DNA of 64,000 bases, from the NCBI GenBank assembly GCA_028872875.1, contig JAGWOC010000004.1, positions 1 through 64,000 on the forward strand. The letters run 5' to 3'. The notes beneath the pieces are model-generated. The model saw only the letters and a list, made by a program, of their open reading frames with translations, made no database searches and was not told the origin of the DNA. The number at the start of each line of letters is the position of its first letter. Position 1 is the stretch's first letter. Position numbers and translations under genes: made by a program. Positions 33,976 to 43,867 of this stretch are shown here, one piece after another. This stretch comes from Chloroflexota bacterium. GTDB lineage: Bacteria > Chloroflexota > Dehalococcoidia > DSTF01 > JACRBR01.

Positions 33976-34776
33976 ATGATGAGGGATCGGCATCTCATGG
34001 GAGGCGTGGGCATCGAAGAGCACCGGCTGAGGGACCTGCTGCGCGCGGTCGCCGACGGCCGCACGGACATCGACGCGGCGGTCGATGCGTTGCGGCGGCT
34101 CCCGTACGAGGACATCGGCTTCGCGAAGGTGGATCACCACCGCGGGCTGCGCGACGCCGTGCCCGAGGTGATCCTCGGGCTCGGCAAGACGCCGGAGCAG
34201 ATCGCCTCCATCGCGCGGACGGTGCTGGAGCGCGCCGACCGCCTGCTGATCACACGCGCCACGCCCGAGGCCGCGGCCGCGGTGCTCGCCGCACTGCCCG
34301 ACGCGAAGCACTACGAGGTCGCGCGCTGCCTCACCGTCGAGCGCGTGCCGGCGCCGAGGCAGCCCGGCATCACGGTGGTCTGCGCCGGGACGGCGGACCT
34401 GCCGGTCGCCGAAGAGGCGGCGGTGACGGCGGAGATCATCGGCAACGACGTGCGGCGCCTGTACGACGTCGGCGTCGCTGGCATCCACCGCCTGCTCGAC
34501 CACGTGGCGGAGCTGCGCGAGGCGCGCGCCATCGTCGTCGTCGCCGGCATGGAGGGAGCGCTGCCGAGCGTCGTCTCCGGGCTGGTCTCGGCGCCGGTGA
34601 TCGCCGTGCCGACGTCGGTCGGCTACGGTGCGAGCTTCCAGGGGCTGGCGCCGCTGCTGTCGATGCTGAACTCGTGCGCGGCGGGCGTCGGCGTCGTCAA
34701 CATCGACAACGGCTTCGGCGCCGGCTACCTCGCCGCGAGCATCAACCGCATCGCCCTCGAATCGCGCGCGGACTGA
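33976..34776 (+). CDS. larB: Nickel pincer cofactor biosynthesis protein LarB
   Basis: LPYEDIGFAKVDHHRGLRDAVPEVILGLGKTPEQI; GTADLPVAEEAAVTAEIIGNDVRRLYDVGVAGIHRLL; VVVAGMEGALPSVVSGLV; NIDNGFGAGYLAA. Confidence 0.92.
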   Translation: MMRDRHLMGGVGIEEHRLRDLLRAVADGRTDIDAAVDALRRLPYEDIGFAKVDHHRGLRDAVPEVILGLGKTPEQIASIARTVLERADRLLITRATPEAAAAVLAALPDAKHYEVARCLTVERVPAPRQPGITVVCAGTADLPVAEEAAVTAEIIGNDVRRLYDVGVAGIHRLLDHVAELREARAIVVVAGMEGALPSVVSGLVSAPVIAVPTSVGYGASFQGLAPLLSMLNSCAAGVGVVNIDNGFGAGYLAASINRIALESRAD

Positions 34777-34838
34777 CGCGCCAGCGGTCGCATCGTCCGC
34801 TTCCCGGAGCCTCTCGCGCCCGTTACGCTGTGCCCGCT

Positions 34839-35357
34839 ATGCTCGACCTGAAGGCGTACATCCGCGACGTGCCGGATTTCCCGCTGCCCGGGATCCTCTT
34901 TCGTGACATCACGCCGCTGCTGCGCGACGCCGGGGCGTTCCGCTGCGCCGTCGATGCGATGGCGGCGTACGTGGCCTCGTGCGAGGCCGACGCGATCATC
35001 GGCATCGAGTCGCGCGGCTTCCTGTTCGGCGCGCCGGTCGCCGACCGGCTCGGCCTGCCGTTCGTCCCGGTGCGCAAGCAGGGCAAGCTCCCCGCCGCGC
35101 GGATGAGCGTCGAGGTGTCGCTGGAGTACGGCCAGGAGCAGCTCGACATCCACGCCGACGCACTGGCGCCCGGGGCGCGCGCCGTCATCGTCGATGACCT
35201 GCTGGCGACCGGCGGCACCGCGGCGGGCGCCGCGAAGCTCGTCGAGCTGCTCGGCGGCGCCGTTGCGGGCGCCGTCTTTCTCGTCGAGCTGGCCGCGCTC
35301 GGCGGCCGCGCGGCGCTGGCCCGGTACGACGTGCACGCCCTGGTGCGGTTCGAGTAG
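34839..35357 (+). CDS. apt: Adenine phosphoribosyltransferase
   Basis: LKAYIRDVPDFPLPGILFRDITPLLRD, GIESRGFLFGAPVA, VRKQGKLP, AVIVDDLLATGGTA. Confidence 0.96.
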   Translation: MLDLKAYIRDVPDFPLPGILFRDITPLLRDAGAFRCAVDAMAAYVASCEADAIIGIESRGFLFGAPVADRLGLPFVPVRKQGKLPAARMSVEVSLEYGQEQLDIHADALAPGARAVIVDDLLATGGTAAGAAKLVELLGGAVAGAVFLVELAALGGRAALARYDVHALVRFE

Positions 35358-35401
35358 CGGCGCACCACCTGCAGGCGACAACTGACCGAAGCTCCGGACA
35401 G

Positions 35402-36916
35402 TTACGCTAACGACTCCGCCCTTGCGCGACTCCATTCGGAGATCACGCGGTCGAGCTCTACGACCAGCGCCGAGGCTGAACCATCTGTAAGCTCGCTTTC
35501 CAGAAGTCCGAGGACGTAGGTCTCGACTAGGTACTCGTCGGTGTTGCCGATTCCCTTGTAGAGAGGATAGTCCGTATTTACGACGAGCGTAAACGGATCC
35601 GTTCGCATTTGACTTCTGTCCTGGCCGCCCAGAGCGTCGAAGTCAATCCCGGGCAGCCCGCGCCGGAGCTTCCGAAGCAGGTGCCCGACCGCACCGTCGG
35701 GTGCAGGCGTCCGAGGCGTCCGCTTTTCAACAGGGTGCCCACCCCTAGGTGTCGCGTCGACAGGTTCCCGCGGCGACGGAGGCTGCCTCCCCTCTGCGGC
35801 GGTAGCATCACTCGGCGCGCCCCGCTGGGCGGCGGCCTGATCCTGATCAAGGTTCCGCAAGATGCGTTCAACCTCATCACGGATCGCGTTCGCGCGCTTC
35901 CTCAGCTCGCGGGGTACGGATTGCTTCTCCGCCATTTCGCGAAGGAACGCTACAACGGGTTGCATATGCGTGTGCATGTACTCGGTCACGGCGACCCAAG
36001 CCGGCGACGATGTGTCCCAGCCGTCCTTGGTCGTGTTCGGCTTGAGATGCTGTATTTCAATCTCGCCCACCAGACGCTGCAGCGGCCCGCGACCGGCGAG
36101 ATAATGTCCAAACTCCTCTCCCTCGGTTATCAGCCGGCCGTTGAAGATGGTGCGAATGCCCGCCCTCAAGCGCACTCCACGGCCGCCCTCGAAACGATCT
36201 CGATCGGTGACCCAGATGGCACCCTTGATTGTGACACCACCAGGCAGCCGTTCGTGAATCTCGACCGGCGAAAGCACACTCGACTGCGGGATCTCCAGCG
36301 GACGAACCGGCGCGCCGTTCACCGCAATAGAGCATTTCCCAGAGGCCAGCAGATTCCGATAGATATTCGACAGCTTCGCGACAAGGATCTCCTCCTCGAA
36401 ACGATGGCGCTTGAGACTTGTCAGACGCACGAGCGTGAACCCCGTCTTGCTCGGGACGTCGCGGAGGCGAGGCTCCAGATCAGCGTACGAGAGCTGTGTG
36501 AGCTCCTTGTTGGAGAGCAAGTACTCCCGCGAGCCCCAGTTTTTGTCCACAAAGTGCCACACTGCATCCTCTGAGGATCTTCTGCAGACGATCTCAAGCG
36601 CGTCAGCGAGATAAATGGCGGCGAGCTTTCCACCAACGTGGTACTGGCCTATGTCGGTTTCACGATGCTCATGCCCTGTACCCCAACCGATCCAGTCAGC
36701 CAGCCCTTGCTCGTTCATCCCTTCGCCGCCAACATCCAGAACGTCTATGGCGGACTGGCGCTTGTTCACCGTGACCTCAACCGCCAGCGGCCGGCCGTGA
36801 CGATAGTCAAATGGGTTGTCGATAATCTCCGTCAACGCGTCTGCCACTGATTCATATTGGTTCGCCACTGCGATGAGCGCCTTTCGGCTGATTGTCTCGT
36901 TTACGGCAGTTGTCAT
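35402..36916 (-). CDS. GHKL-superfamily ATPase (HSP90/MORC-like N-terminal domain) with uncharacterised C-terminal region
   Basis: VADALTEIIDNPFDYR (N-box), DVGGEGMNEQGLADWIGWGTGHEHRETDIGQYHVGGKLAAI (G1/G2-like); visibly lower GC than neighbours. Confidence 0.7.
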   Translation of the reverse strand: MTTAVNETISRKALIAVANQYESVADALTEIIDNPFDYRHGRPLAVEVTVNKRQSAIDVLDVGGEGMNEQGLADWIGWGTGHEHRETDIGQYHVGGKLAAIYLADALEIVCRRSSEDAVWHFVDKNWGSREYLLSNKELTQLSYADLEPRLRDVPSKTGFTLVRLTSLKRHRFEEEILVAKLSNIYRNLLASGKCSIAVNGAPVRPLEIPQSSVLSPVEIHERLPGGVTIKGAIWVTDRDRFEGGRGVRLRAGIRTIFNGRLITEGEEFGHYLAGRGPLQRLVGEIEIQHLKPNTTKDGWDTSSPAWVAVTEYMHTHMQPVVAFLREMAEKQSVPRELRKRANAIRDEVERILRNLDQDQAAAQRGAPSDATAAEGRQPPSPREPVDATPRGGHPVEKRTPRTPAPDGAVGHLLRKLRRGLPGIDFDALGGQDRSQMRTDPFTLVVNTDYPLYKGIGNTDEYLVETYVLGLLESELTDGSASALVVELDRVISEWSRARAESLA

Positions 36917-36919
36917 CTG

Positions 36920-37417
36920 CTATGCTCCCTGCTTCTTTGCGCGCCGGGTGCCGACGCTTGGTGCCGATGGGTGCCATTCGCGGAGCTCGTAAGTGCCCCG
37001 GGCACTCCGTCGTAAGCGCGAATCGTTAAAGTACTTGGCCAGGAGCGTGTTCGCTGGATCCTGGCCACCGGTGAGGATCCCACGAGCCCGTACCTGCCGT
37101 TCGATCTCGCGGAAGTGCAGCGGGCGCTTTTCTTCTTTGATTATCTCTACTACGAGATCGGAGAGATTCGCGGCGCGAGGCTCGGTAAGCGGAGGGACAG
37201 CTACGGTTGTCCCGTCGTCAAGCGCACCGTGTAGGCGCAGGATTCCCTCGAGGTACCCGATCTCATCCTGTGTTCGTCTGATTTCGCGGTCGATCGAGGC
37301 GCGTTGATGGTTCAGCGAGTCGAGATCGCGCTGGAGGCTCGCCCTGCGGGCGCTAGCCAACAGAATCATATCCTGTGGTGCGTCCTGGTCTTGGGGTGGG
37401 CTCGCTATAGATTGCAT
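36920..37417 (-). CDS. Coiled-coil plus HARE-HTH-like winged-helix protein
   Basis: Coiled coil RRASLQRDLDSLNHQRASIDREIRRTQDEIGYLEGIL; then LVVEIIKEEKRPLHFREIERQVRARGILTGGQDPANTLLAKYFNDSRLRRSARGTYEL. Confidence 0.65.
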   Translation of the reverse strand: MQSIASPPQDQDAPQDMILLASARRASLQRDLDSLNHQRASIDREIRRTQDEIGYLEGILRLHGALDDGTTVAVPPLTEPRAANLSDLVVEIIKEEKRPLHFREIERQVRARGILTGGQDPANTLLAKYFNDSRLRRSARGTYELREWHPSAPSVGTRRAKKQGA

Positions 37418-37631
37418 TTCGATACTCCTACATGCGTCAAGATAGCGCCAGTATAGCCAACCCTAGATAGGCTGGCAAGCAGGCGTAGTGCTCAGTGTCA
37501 AGCTCACATACAATAGGCGTGGCTAGGCCCAAGCTGCGGGTTCTGGAGCGATGGTCGAGGCGGCTGCGCCCAGCCGCGTCTACCACCTCGCGCCCATTCG
37601 GGCTACCATCGCCCGTGCCGACGGATGAAGC

Positions 37632-40355
37632 ATGCCTGGACTGAAGGAGCGGACGCCCATGCCCGCCTACACGAAGCCGAGCGAGAAGCGGATGCTGATG
37701 GTGGTTTCCCACACGCACTGGGACCGCGAGTGGTACCTGCCGTATCAGTCGTTCCGCGTGCGCCTCGTCGGGCTGATCGACCAGTTGCTCGAGCTGTTCG
37801 ACGCCGACCCCGACTACCGGCACTTCATGCTCGACGGCCACACCATCCCGCTCGAGGACTACCTCGAGGTGCGGCCCGAGCGCTTCGAGGACATCGAGCG
37901 CGCGGTGAAGCGCGGGCGGCTGCTCATCGGCCCCTGGTACATCATCCCGGACGAATTCCTGCCCGGCGGCGAGGCGCTGGTGCGCAACTTCCTGCGCGGG
38001 CACCGCGTCGCGCAGGCCTTCGGGCCGGTGATGAAGGTCGGCTACATCCCCGACCCCTTCGGGCAGATCGCGCACATGCCGGCGATCCTGCGCGGCTTCG
38101 GCATCGACTGCGCGACGATGTGGCGCGGCGCCGACGCGTCGCTGAAGACGACCGAGTTCTGGTGGGAAGCGCCCGACGGCAGCGAGGTGCTGACGATCCA
38201 CAAGCCGAAGGGCTACGGCGCCGCCGCACAGCTCCCGCAGCAGACGAAGGCGCTCGTCGCGCGCATCCAGGCGATCCGCGACGACCTGGAGCCGCTCGCG
38301 ACGACGCCCTACGTGCTGATCATGAACGGCAGCGACCACCTGGGCCCGCAGCCGGAGCTGTCGTCGATGCTGCGCGCGGCCAACGAGGTGCTCGGCGACG
38401 CCTTCCTGCGTCACAGCTCGCTGCCCGAAGTGTTCGAGCGCATCCGCGAGTTCATGGGAGACCGCGCCCCGGAGTGGCCGCGCCATCGGGGCGAGTTCCG
38501 CAGCGGCGCCCGCGCGCACCTGCTCCCCGGCGTCATCTCCGCGCGCATGTGGATCAAGCAGGAGAACCAGGAGTGCGAGGATCTGCTCGCGCACTGGGCC
38601 GAGCCGTTCTCGGTGTGGGCGGGGATCCTCAAGCGCGAGATGGGCGAGGAGTGGACGCCGCCGCTGCCGCCGGCCACGGCGCACATCCCGTTCCCGAAGG
38701 AAGACGCGTCGATCGCGGCGCTGGTCGACCGCGCCTGGCGCTACCTGCTCGAGAACCAGCCGCACGACTCGATCTGCGGCTGCTCCGTCGACGGCGTGCA
38801 CGAGGAGATGCGCCAGCGCTACCGCTGGGTGAAGGAGATCGGCGAGGAGATCGTGCGCCAGTCGCTGCGGACGATCGGCGCGCTGGCGCCCGACCATCCG
38901 CTCGGCAGCGTCGCCGTCTTCAACCCGACACCGCAGCCCGCGACCGGCTACGTCACCGCGAGCGTGCCGTGGTCGCCGGAGACGCCGGTCGTCGCCGTCA
39001 TCGGGCCCGATGGCGAGCGCGTCGAGGCGGCGCAGGCCAGCGCGGTGCGCCTCACCGAGCTGCCGGCGGGCGCGCCCGCCGGCTTCGACCCGGCGCGCGC
39101 CGAGATCGGCTTCGTGGCGACCGACGTGCCCGGCTACGGCTACAAGGTCTACCGCATTGAAGAGGCGCAGGCGCCCGTGCCCGCGCGCGGCGCGCCGGAC
39201 GCTGCGGCCGGGATCGACAACGAGTTCTTCCACGTGGTCGCCGATCCGGGCGACGGCACGCTGACCGTGACGGACAAGCGCAGCGGCCGTGTGCTCTCCG
39301 GCCTCAACCGCTTCGTCGATGGCGGCGACCGCGGCGACGAGTACAACTACTGCGCGCCCGAGGACGAGCGCGTCGTGGACCGGCCGGCCTCGCCGCCGAA
39401 GATCAGCGCCGCATCCGCGCCCGGCGCCCAGGCGCTCACGATCGAGCTGACGTACGAGCTGCCGGCCGGCCTCGCGGCCGACAGGCGCGCACGCAGCGCT
39501 GCGACCTGCGCCGAGCGCATCGTCTCGACGGTGACGCTGACGGCGGGCGTGCCGCGCATCGACGTCGAGACGGCGATCTTCAACGCGGCCGAGGACCACC
39601 GGCTGCGCGCGCACTTCCCCTCGGGCGTGCACGCCGATGTGTCGAAGGCCGACGAGCACTTCGGCGTCATCCGGCGCCCGGTCAAGCTGCCCGCGTGGGA
39701 CCACGAGACGGACATGGAGCAGCCCGTCGGCACGTACCCGCACAAGGCCTTCGTCAGCGTCGACGACGGCGCGCGCGGGCTGTCGGTCGCGAATCGCGGC
39801 CTGCCCGAGTACGAGGTGATCGAGACGCCGGAGGGCGCAGTGATCGCCCTCACCCTGCTGCGGTCGGTGGGCTGGCTCTCGCGCGGCGACATCTCGTCGC
39901 GCCGCGGCGGCGCCGGGCCGCAGATCCGCACGCCGGGCGCGCAGCTCCACGGCAAGAACGTCGTCGCCTACAGCATCATCCCGCACGAGGGGGACTGGGC
40001 GCGCGCCGGCGTGCACGTGCTGGCGGTGCAGTTCCTGCGGCGGATGCGCGCGCGCTGGGACCGCCACGGCATCGGCCGCATCGCCGCCCAGGGTGCGCTG
40101 CTGGAGGTGTCGTCGCCGGCGTTCCAGGTGACCGCGATCAAGCGCGCGGAGGACGGCGACGGCGTCATCGTGCGGCTGTACAACACGCTCGACGTCCCGG
40201 CGGAGACGGCGGTCGACTTGACCCCCGTGCACGGCGCGGTGTCGATGGTGAACCTGAACGAAGAGCACATCGCCGGGATCCCGCGCGTGGACGGCGAGGT
40301 GCCGGTCGCCGCGCGCGCGAACGAGATCGTGACGCTGCGGTTCCGCGGCGCGTAG
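37632..40355 (+). CDS. Glycoside hydrolase family 38 alpha-mannosidase
   Basis: VVSHTHWDREWYLPYQSFRVRLV, MLDGHTIPLEDYLEVRPE, GYIPDPFGQIAHMPAILRGFGI, MNGSDHLGPQPEL, NQPHDSICGCSVD. Confidence 0.93.
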   Translation: MPGLKERTPMPAYTKPSEKRMLMVVSHTHWDREWYLPYQSFRVRLVGLIDQLLELFDADPDYRHFMLDGHTIPLEDYLEVRPERFEDIERAVKRGRLLIGPWYIIPDEFLPGGEALVRNFLRGHRVAQAFGPVMKVGYIPDPFGQIAHMPAILRGFGIDCATMWRGADASLKTTEFWWEAPDGSEVLTIHKPKGYGAAAQLPQQTKALVARIQAIRDDLEPLATTPYVLIMNGSDHLGPQPELSSMLRAANEVLGDAFLRHSSLPEVFERIREFMGDRAPEWPRHRGEFRSGARAHLLPGVISARMWIKQENQECEDLLAHWAEPFSVWAGILKREMGEEWTPPLPPATAHIPFPKEDASIAALVDRAWRYLLENQPHDSICGCSVDGVHEEMRQRYRWVKEIGEEIVRQSLRTIGALAPDHPLGSVAVFNPTPQPATGYVTASVPWSPETPVVAVIGPDGERVEAAQASAVRLTELPAGAPAGFDPARAEIGFVATDVPGYGYKVYRIEEAQAPVPARGAPDAAAGIDNEFFHVVADPGDGTLTVTDKRSGRVLSGLNRFVDGGDRGDEYNYCAPEDERVVDRPASPPKISAASAPGAQALTIELTYELPAGLAADRRARSAATCAERIVSTVTLTAGVPRIDVETAIFNAAEDHRLRAHFPSGVHADVSKADEHFGVIRRPVKLPAWDHETDMEQPVGTYPHKAFVSVDDGARGLSVANRGLPEYEVIETPEGAVIALTLLRSVGWLSRGDISSRRGGAGPQIRTPGAQLHGKNVVAYSIIPHEGDWARAGVHVLAVQFLRRMRARWDRHGIGRIAAQGALLEVSSPAFQVTAIKRAEDGDGVIVRLYNTLDVPAETAVDLTPVHGAVSMVNLNEEHIAGIPRVDGEVPVAARANEIVTLRFRGA

Positions 40356-40615
40356 CGCGCCAGGTACGGGCGCGCCAGGTACGGGCTCGACCCGGCCATC
40401 GAATCGGCGATGGAGGCCCGCGCTGCGTCGGTCGCGTATCGGTCGGGCTGGCGCGCAACACCGTGCCGCCCAATGGGAAGGTCTGCGCCACGCCGGGCGC
40501 GTATCGGCGGGCCGCAACCCGCGGGGCCTGACGGCCCGCGCTCCGAGTGTGCGGGTGATCGTTCTGAGAGGCTGCCACGCCCGAACGCGCGCCCGGCGCG
40601 TCACGAGCGCGCGCC

Positions 40616-41929
40616 CTACGCGCCGTAGAGCCGCCGCGCCTCCGCGCGCAGTTCCGCGCGGACGTCCGGGTGCGCGATGGCGATCATCTCGTCGATGCGC
40701 CGGCGGAGCGGCTTGCCCTTGAGCCGCGCGATGCCGTACTCGGTCACGAAGAGGTCCGCGTAGACGCGCGGCACGGTGACCGCGCTCCCGTGCGGAAGCA
40801 TCGCCACGATGCGCGAGCGCCGCTCGCCGGCGACGAGCGACGTCGACGGCAGCACCGTCACGGAGCGCCCGCCCTTGGCGTGCAGCGCGCCCACGGAGAA
40901 GGCGAAGGCGCCGCCGGTGCCGCTGTAGATCTCCGGGCCCAGCGTCTCGCCGTTGATCTGCCCGGTGAGGTCGACGAGCAGTGCGTTGTTCACGGCGACC
41001 ATGTTGTCGTGCGCCGCGATCACGGCGATGTCGTTGGTGTGGCTCATGCAGTACAGCTCGTAGCGCGGGTCGCCATCGACCGCGGCGAACTCGTGCGCCG
41101 ACAGCGGCCCGAACGACGCGCCGACGACCTTGCCGGGGTGCAGCGTCTTTCGCCGTCCGTTGACGACGCCGGCATCGACGAGCGCGGGGATGCCGCCGAA
41201 GATCAGCTCGGTGTGGACGCCCAGGTCGTGCCGGTGAGCGAGGAACTCGGCGAGCGCCGCCGACACGGTGCCCGTCCCCATCTGCAGCGTGTCGCCGTCG
41301 CGCACGATCTCGGCGCCGACGAGCGAGCAGATCACCGACGTGACGGCGTTCTCCTCGTCGTCGCGGGGCGGCCGGCGCAGGTACTTCCAGACCGGAGGCG
41401 CCTCCACCAGCGCCTCGATGCGGGAGATGTGGATGCGGTTGTCGCCGCCCGTGCGGATGAAGCGCGGGTTGACCTCGCCGATCACGTGCCTGGCCTCGCG
41501 CGCGACCTCGGGCGCGCCCCAGACGCTCATGCCAAAGCTGCACCAGCCGTCGCCATCCGGCGGCGAGACGCTGACGAGGAAGACGTCCGGCTTGCGGTCG
41601 AGCCAGTAGCTGTCGTCGGCGCGCGTCGGCGGCGCGATCACGTAGTCGAGCAGCCCTTGCCGCATGGCGGGCCGGTCGCTCGCCTGCAGGAAGAACGTGC
41701 GGACGTTGAAGGTGCTCCGGCGCGCGCCGTGCGGCCACCAGGAGACGAAGGTCGAGATCGAGTTCTCGATCTCGCACCGCAGCTCGCCGTTGCGCGCGGC
41801 CAGCGCCCGGCAGAGCGCCAGCGGCGTCTGGTAGTGCATGCCGATGACGACGCGGTCGCCGTCCTCGACGACGCGCACCGCCTCCTCGGCGGTCGTCAGC
41901 TTCTCCGCGTAGCGCTCGCGCCAGTCCAA
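40616..41929 (-). CDS. Acetyl-CoA hydrolase/transferase (4-hydroxybutyrate CoA-transferase-like)
   Basis: KLTTAEEAVRVVEDGDRVVIG, LQMGTGTVSAALAEFL, TELIFGGIPALVDAGVVNG, GTGGAFAFSVGALHAKGGRSVTVLPST, VTEYGIARLKGK. Confidence 0.88.
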   Translation of the reverse strand: MDWRERYAEKLTTAEEAVRVVEDGDRVVIGMHYQTPLALCRALAARNGELRCEIENSISTFVSWWPHGARRSTFNVRTFFLQASDRPAMRQGLLDYVIAPPTRADDSYWLDRKPDVFLVSVSPPDGDGWCSFGMSVWGAPEVAREARHVIGEVNPRFIRTGGDNRIHISRIEALVEAPPVWKYLRRPPRDDEENAVTSVICSLVGAEIVRDGDTLQMGTGTVSAALAEFLAHRHDLGVHTELIFGGIPALVDAGVVNGRRKTLHPGKVVGASFGPLSAHEFAAVDGDPRYELYCMSHTNDIAVIAAHDNMVAVNNALLVDLTGQINGETLGPEIYSGTGGAFAFSVGALHAKGGRSVTVLPSTSLVAGERRSRIVAMLPHGSAVTVPRVYADLFVTEYGIARLKGKPLRRRIDEMIAIAHPDVRAELRAEARRLYGA

Positions 41930-42005
41930 CGTTGCCCTCCTGCGGCGGCTCGTCGCCGCACGAGGCTAGCAGCCGCGCTGGACGAAGGGCAACGCGGCGC
42001 CGCCG

Positions 42006-42608
42006 ATGCGCTATCCTGCGAGATCCATGGCCCGCACGAGCCCTGTTCCTGCGATCCTCGACCGCCTGCCGGACCGCATCGTCGTGAGCGGCACGACGGG
42101 CTCCGGCAAGACGACGCTCGCGCACGAGATCGCGGCGATCATCGGCGCGCCGCACGTCGAGCTGGACGCGCTGCACTGGGAGCCCAACTGGACCGAGGCG
42201 GAGGCCGCCGTCTTCCGCGCGCGCGTCGCCGAAGCGACGGCCGGCGGGCGATGGGTGGTCGATGGCAACTACGCGATGGTGCGCGACCTGACGTGGGGCC
42301 GCGCGGAGCTGCTGGTCTGGCTCGACTATCCGATCGGCCGCATCTTCTGGCAACTCCTCTGTCGCACGTCGCGGCGCGTGGTCACGCGCGAGGAGCTGTG
42401 GCAGGGCAACCGCGAGCGCCTGCGCACGGCGTTCTTCTCGCGCGACTCACTCTTCGTCTGGGCGCTGCAGACGCACTGGAAGCGGCGGCGGACGTATCCG
42501 CCGCAGCTCCGCGAGCCCGCGCACGCGCACCTGCGCGTCGTGCGCATCCGCTCGCCGCGCGCGCTGCGTGCGTTCATGAGCGCGTTGCGATCTGCGGCTT
42601 GGCGATAG
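42006..42608 (+). CDS. P-loop adenylate-kinase-like protein (topology modulation type)
   Basis: RIVVSGTTGSGKTTLAHEIAAIIGAPHVELDALHWEPNW, GGRWVVDGNY, VWLDYPIGRIFWQLLCRTSRR. Confidence 0.85.
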   Translation: MRYPARSMARTSPVPAILDRLPDRIVVSGTTGSGKTTLAHEIAAIIGAPHVELDALHWEPNWTEAEAAVFRARVAEATAGGRWVVDGNYAMVRDLTWGRAELLVWLDYPIGRIFWQLLCRTSRRVVTREELWQGNRERLRTAFFSRDSLFVWALQTHWKRRRTYPPQLREPAHAHLRVVRIRSPRALRAFMSALRSAAWR

Positions 42609-42708
42609 GCCGGGATGCACAGGGCCACGCGTACACATCTGCTACGCCGGCGCCGTTGGCCGCTCCGGGCTCCGCTGCGTCCGCTACAATCGCGCGGGAG
42701 TATTCCGC

Positions 42709-43818
42709 ATGGATGTCCGTCTCCACCGCGCCGCCGTGCGCATCGCGGCGGCGATCGTCGCCGTGGTCGCGCTCGCCGGCGGCAGTGCCGCCTGCGGGAG
42801 CGGCGCCGCGAAGAGTCAGCGCACCGCGAGCGGGCCGCCGCGCACCTTCATGATGGGGTTCAGCACCGTCCCGCGTGAGCTCAACGCGAACGCGTACGCG
42901 GCGACCTTCGACCTTGCCGCCAAGGACGGTGAGATGGTGCTGATCCAGCGTACGCCGCCGTGGTCCGACTTCCTGCCCGGCGCGTCCGTCAGCGCGGACA
43001 CCGCAGACACGACGGCGTCGGAGAAGAAGGCGCTCGCGGACAAGAAGCTGAAGCTCTTCTTCGCCATCGACCCGACCGACGGGGCGACGGGCCGCGACCG
43101 TCTCACTGACCTGCCGCCGCAGCTCGCCGGCAAGGGGTTCGGCAACCCGGACGTGCGCGCGGCGTTCCTCTCCTACGCCAAGTACGTCGCGCTCAACTAC
43201 AAGCCCGCATACCTCGCGCTCGGCGTGGAGATGAACCTGTACTACGAGAAGAACAGGGCCGATTTCGAGAACTTCCGGACGCTGTACGCGCAGGCGTACG
43301 ACGAGGTCAAGAAGATATCGCCCGCCACGCAGGTGACGGTGACGTTCCAGTACGAAGACCTGCAGGGGCTGCTGCCGACGTCCGACAAGCACTTCCCCGA
43401 CTGGCAACTGCTGCACGCCTTCGACCCGAAGCTCGACCTCGTCACGATCAGCACCTACCCCAGCTTCGCGTTCCCGTCCGCGAGCGCGATCCCGGCCAAC
43501 TACTACAGCCAGCTCGCCGCGTTCACCGACCGGCCGATCGCGATCGCCGAGATGGGATACTCGTCCGCGGCGAGCGCCCAGGGCCTGAACGACGGCACAG
43601 AGGCCGACCAGGCGGCGTACCTCAAGCGCGTCCTGATCGACGCCGGCAAGCTCAAGATGCCGTTCGTTATCTGGTTCGCGGGCTGGGACCCCTCGTTTGC
43701 GAAGGGCAGCGCGTACAGCGTGTTCCAGCACATCGGCCTGCTCCGCGCCGACAACAGCAAGAAGCCCGCCTGGCAGGAGTGGGCCGCCGCGGCCCGCCGG
43801 CCCTACCGGCCGGGGTAA
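42709..43818 (+). CDS. Lipoprotein with TIM-barrel glycosidase-like domain
   Basis: Signal plus lipobox-like SAACGS; ALGVEMNLYYEKN; LDLVTISTYPS; IAIAEMGYSS; PFVIWFAGWDPSF. Confidence 0.6.
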   Translation: MDVRLHRAAVRIAAAIVAVVALAGGSAACGSGAAKSQRTASGPPRTFMMGFSTVPRELNANAYAATFDLAAKDGEMVLIQRTPPWSDFLPGASVSADTADTTASEKKALADKKLKLFFAIDPTDGATGRDRLTDLPPQLAGKGFGNPDVRAAFLSYAKYVALNYKPAYLALGVEMNLYYEKNRADFENFRTLYAQAYDEVKKISPATQVTVTFQYEDLQGLLPTSDKHFPDWQLLHAFDPKLDLVTISTYPSFAFPSASAIPANYYSQLAAFTDRPIAIAEMGYSSAASAQGLNDGTEADQAAYLKRVLIDAGKLKMPFVIWFAGWDPSFAKGSAYSVFQHIGLLRADNSKKPAWQEWAAAARRPYRPG

Positions 43819-43867
43819 GCCGGTGGTCGCAGGGCGCGGGCCGGCGGTCCGGTACCCTGCGGTCGGC

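Noticed and set aside
37437-42353. 1638-aa minus-strand ORF
   Set aside because: Antisense to GH38 mannosidase and out of frame with the CoA-transferase gene; composition is antisense-like with no domain motifs.
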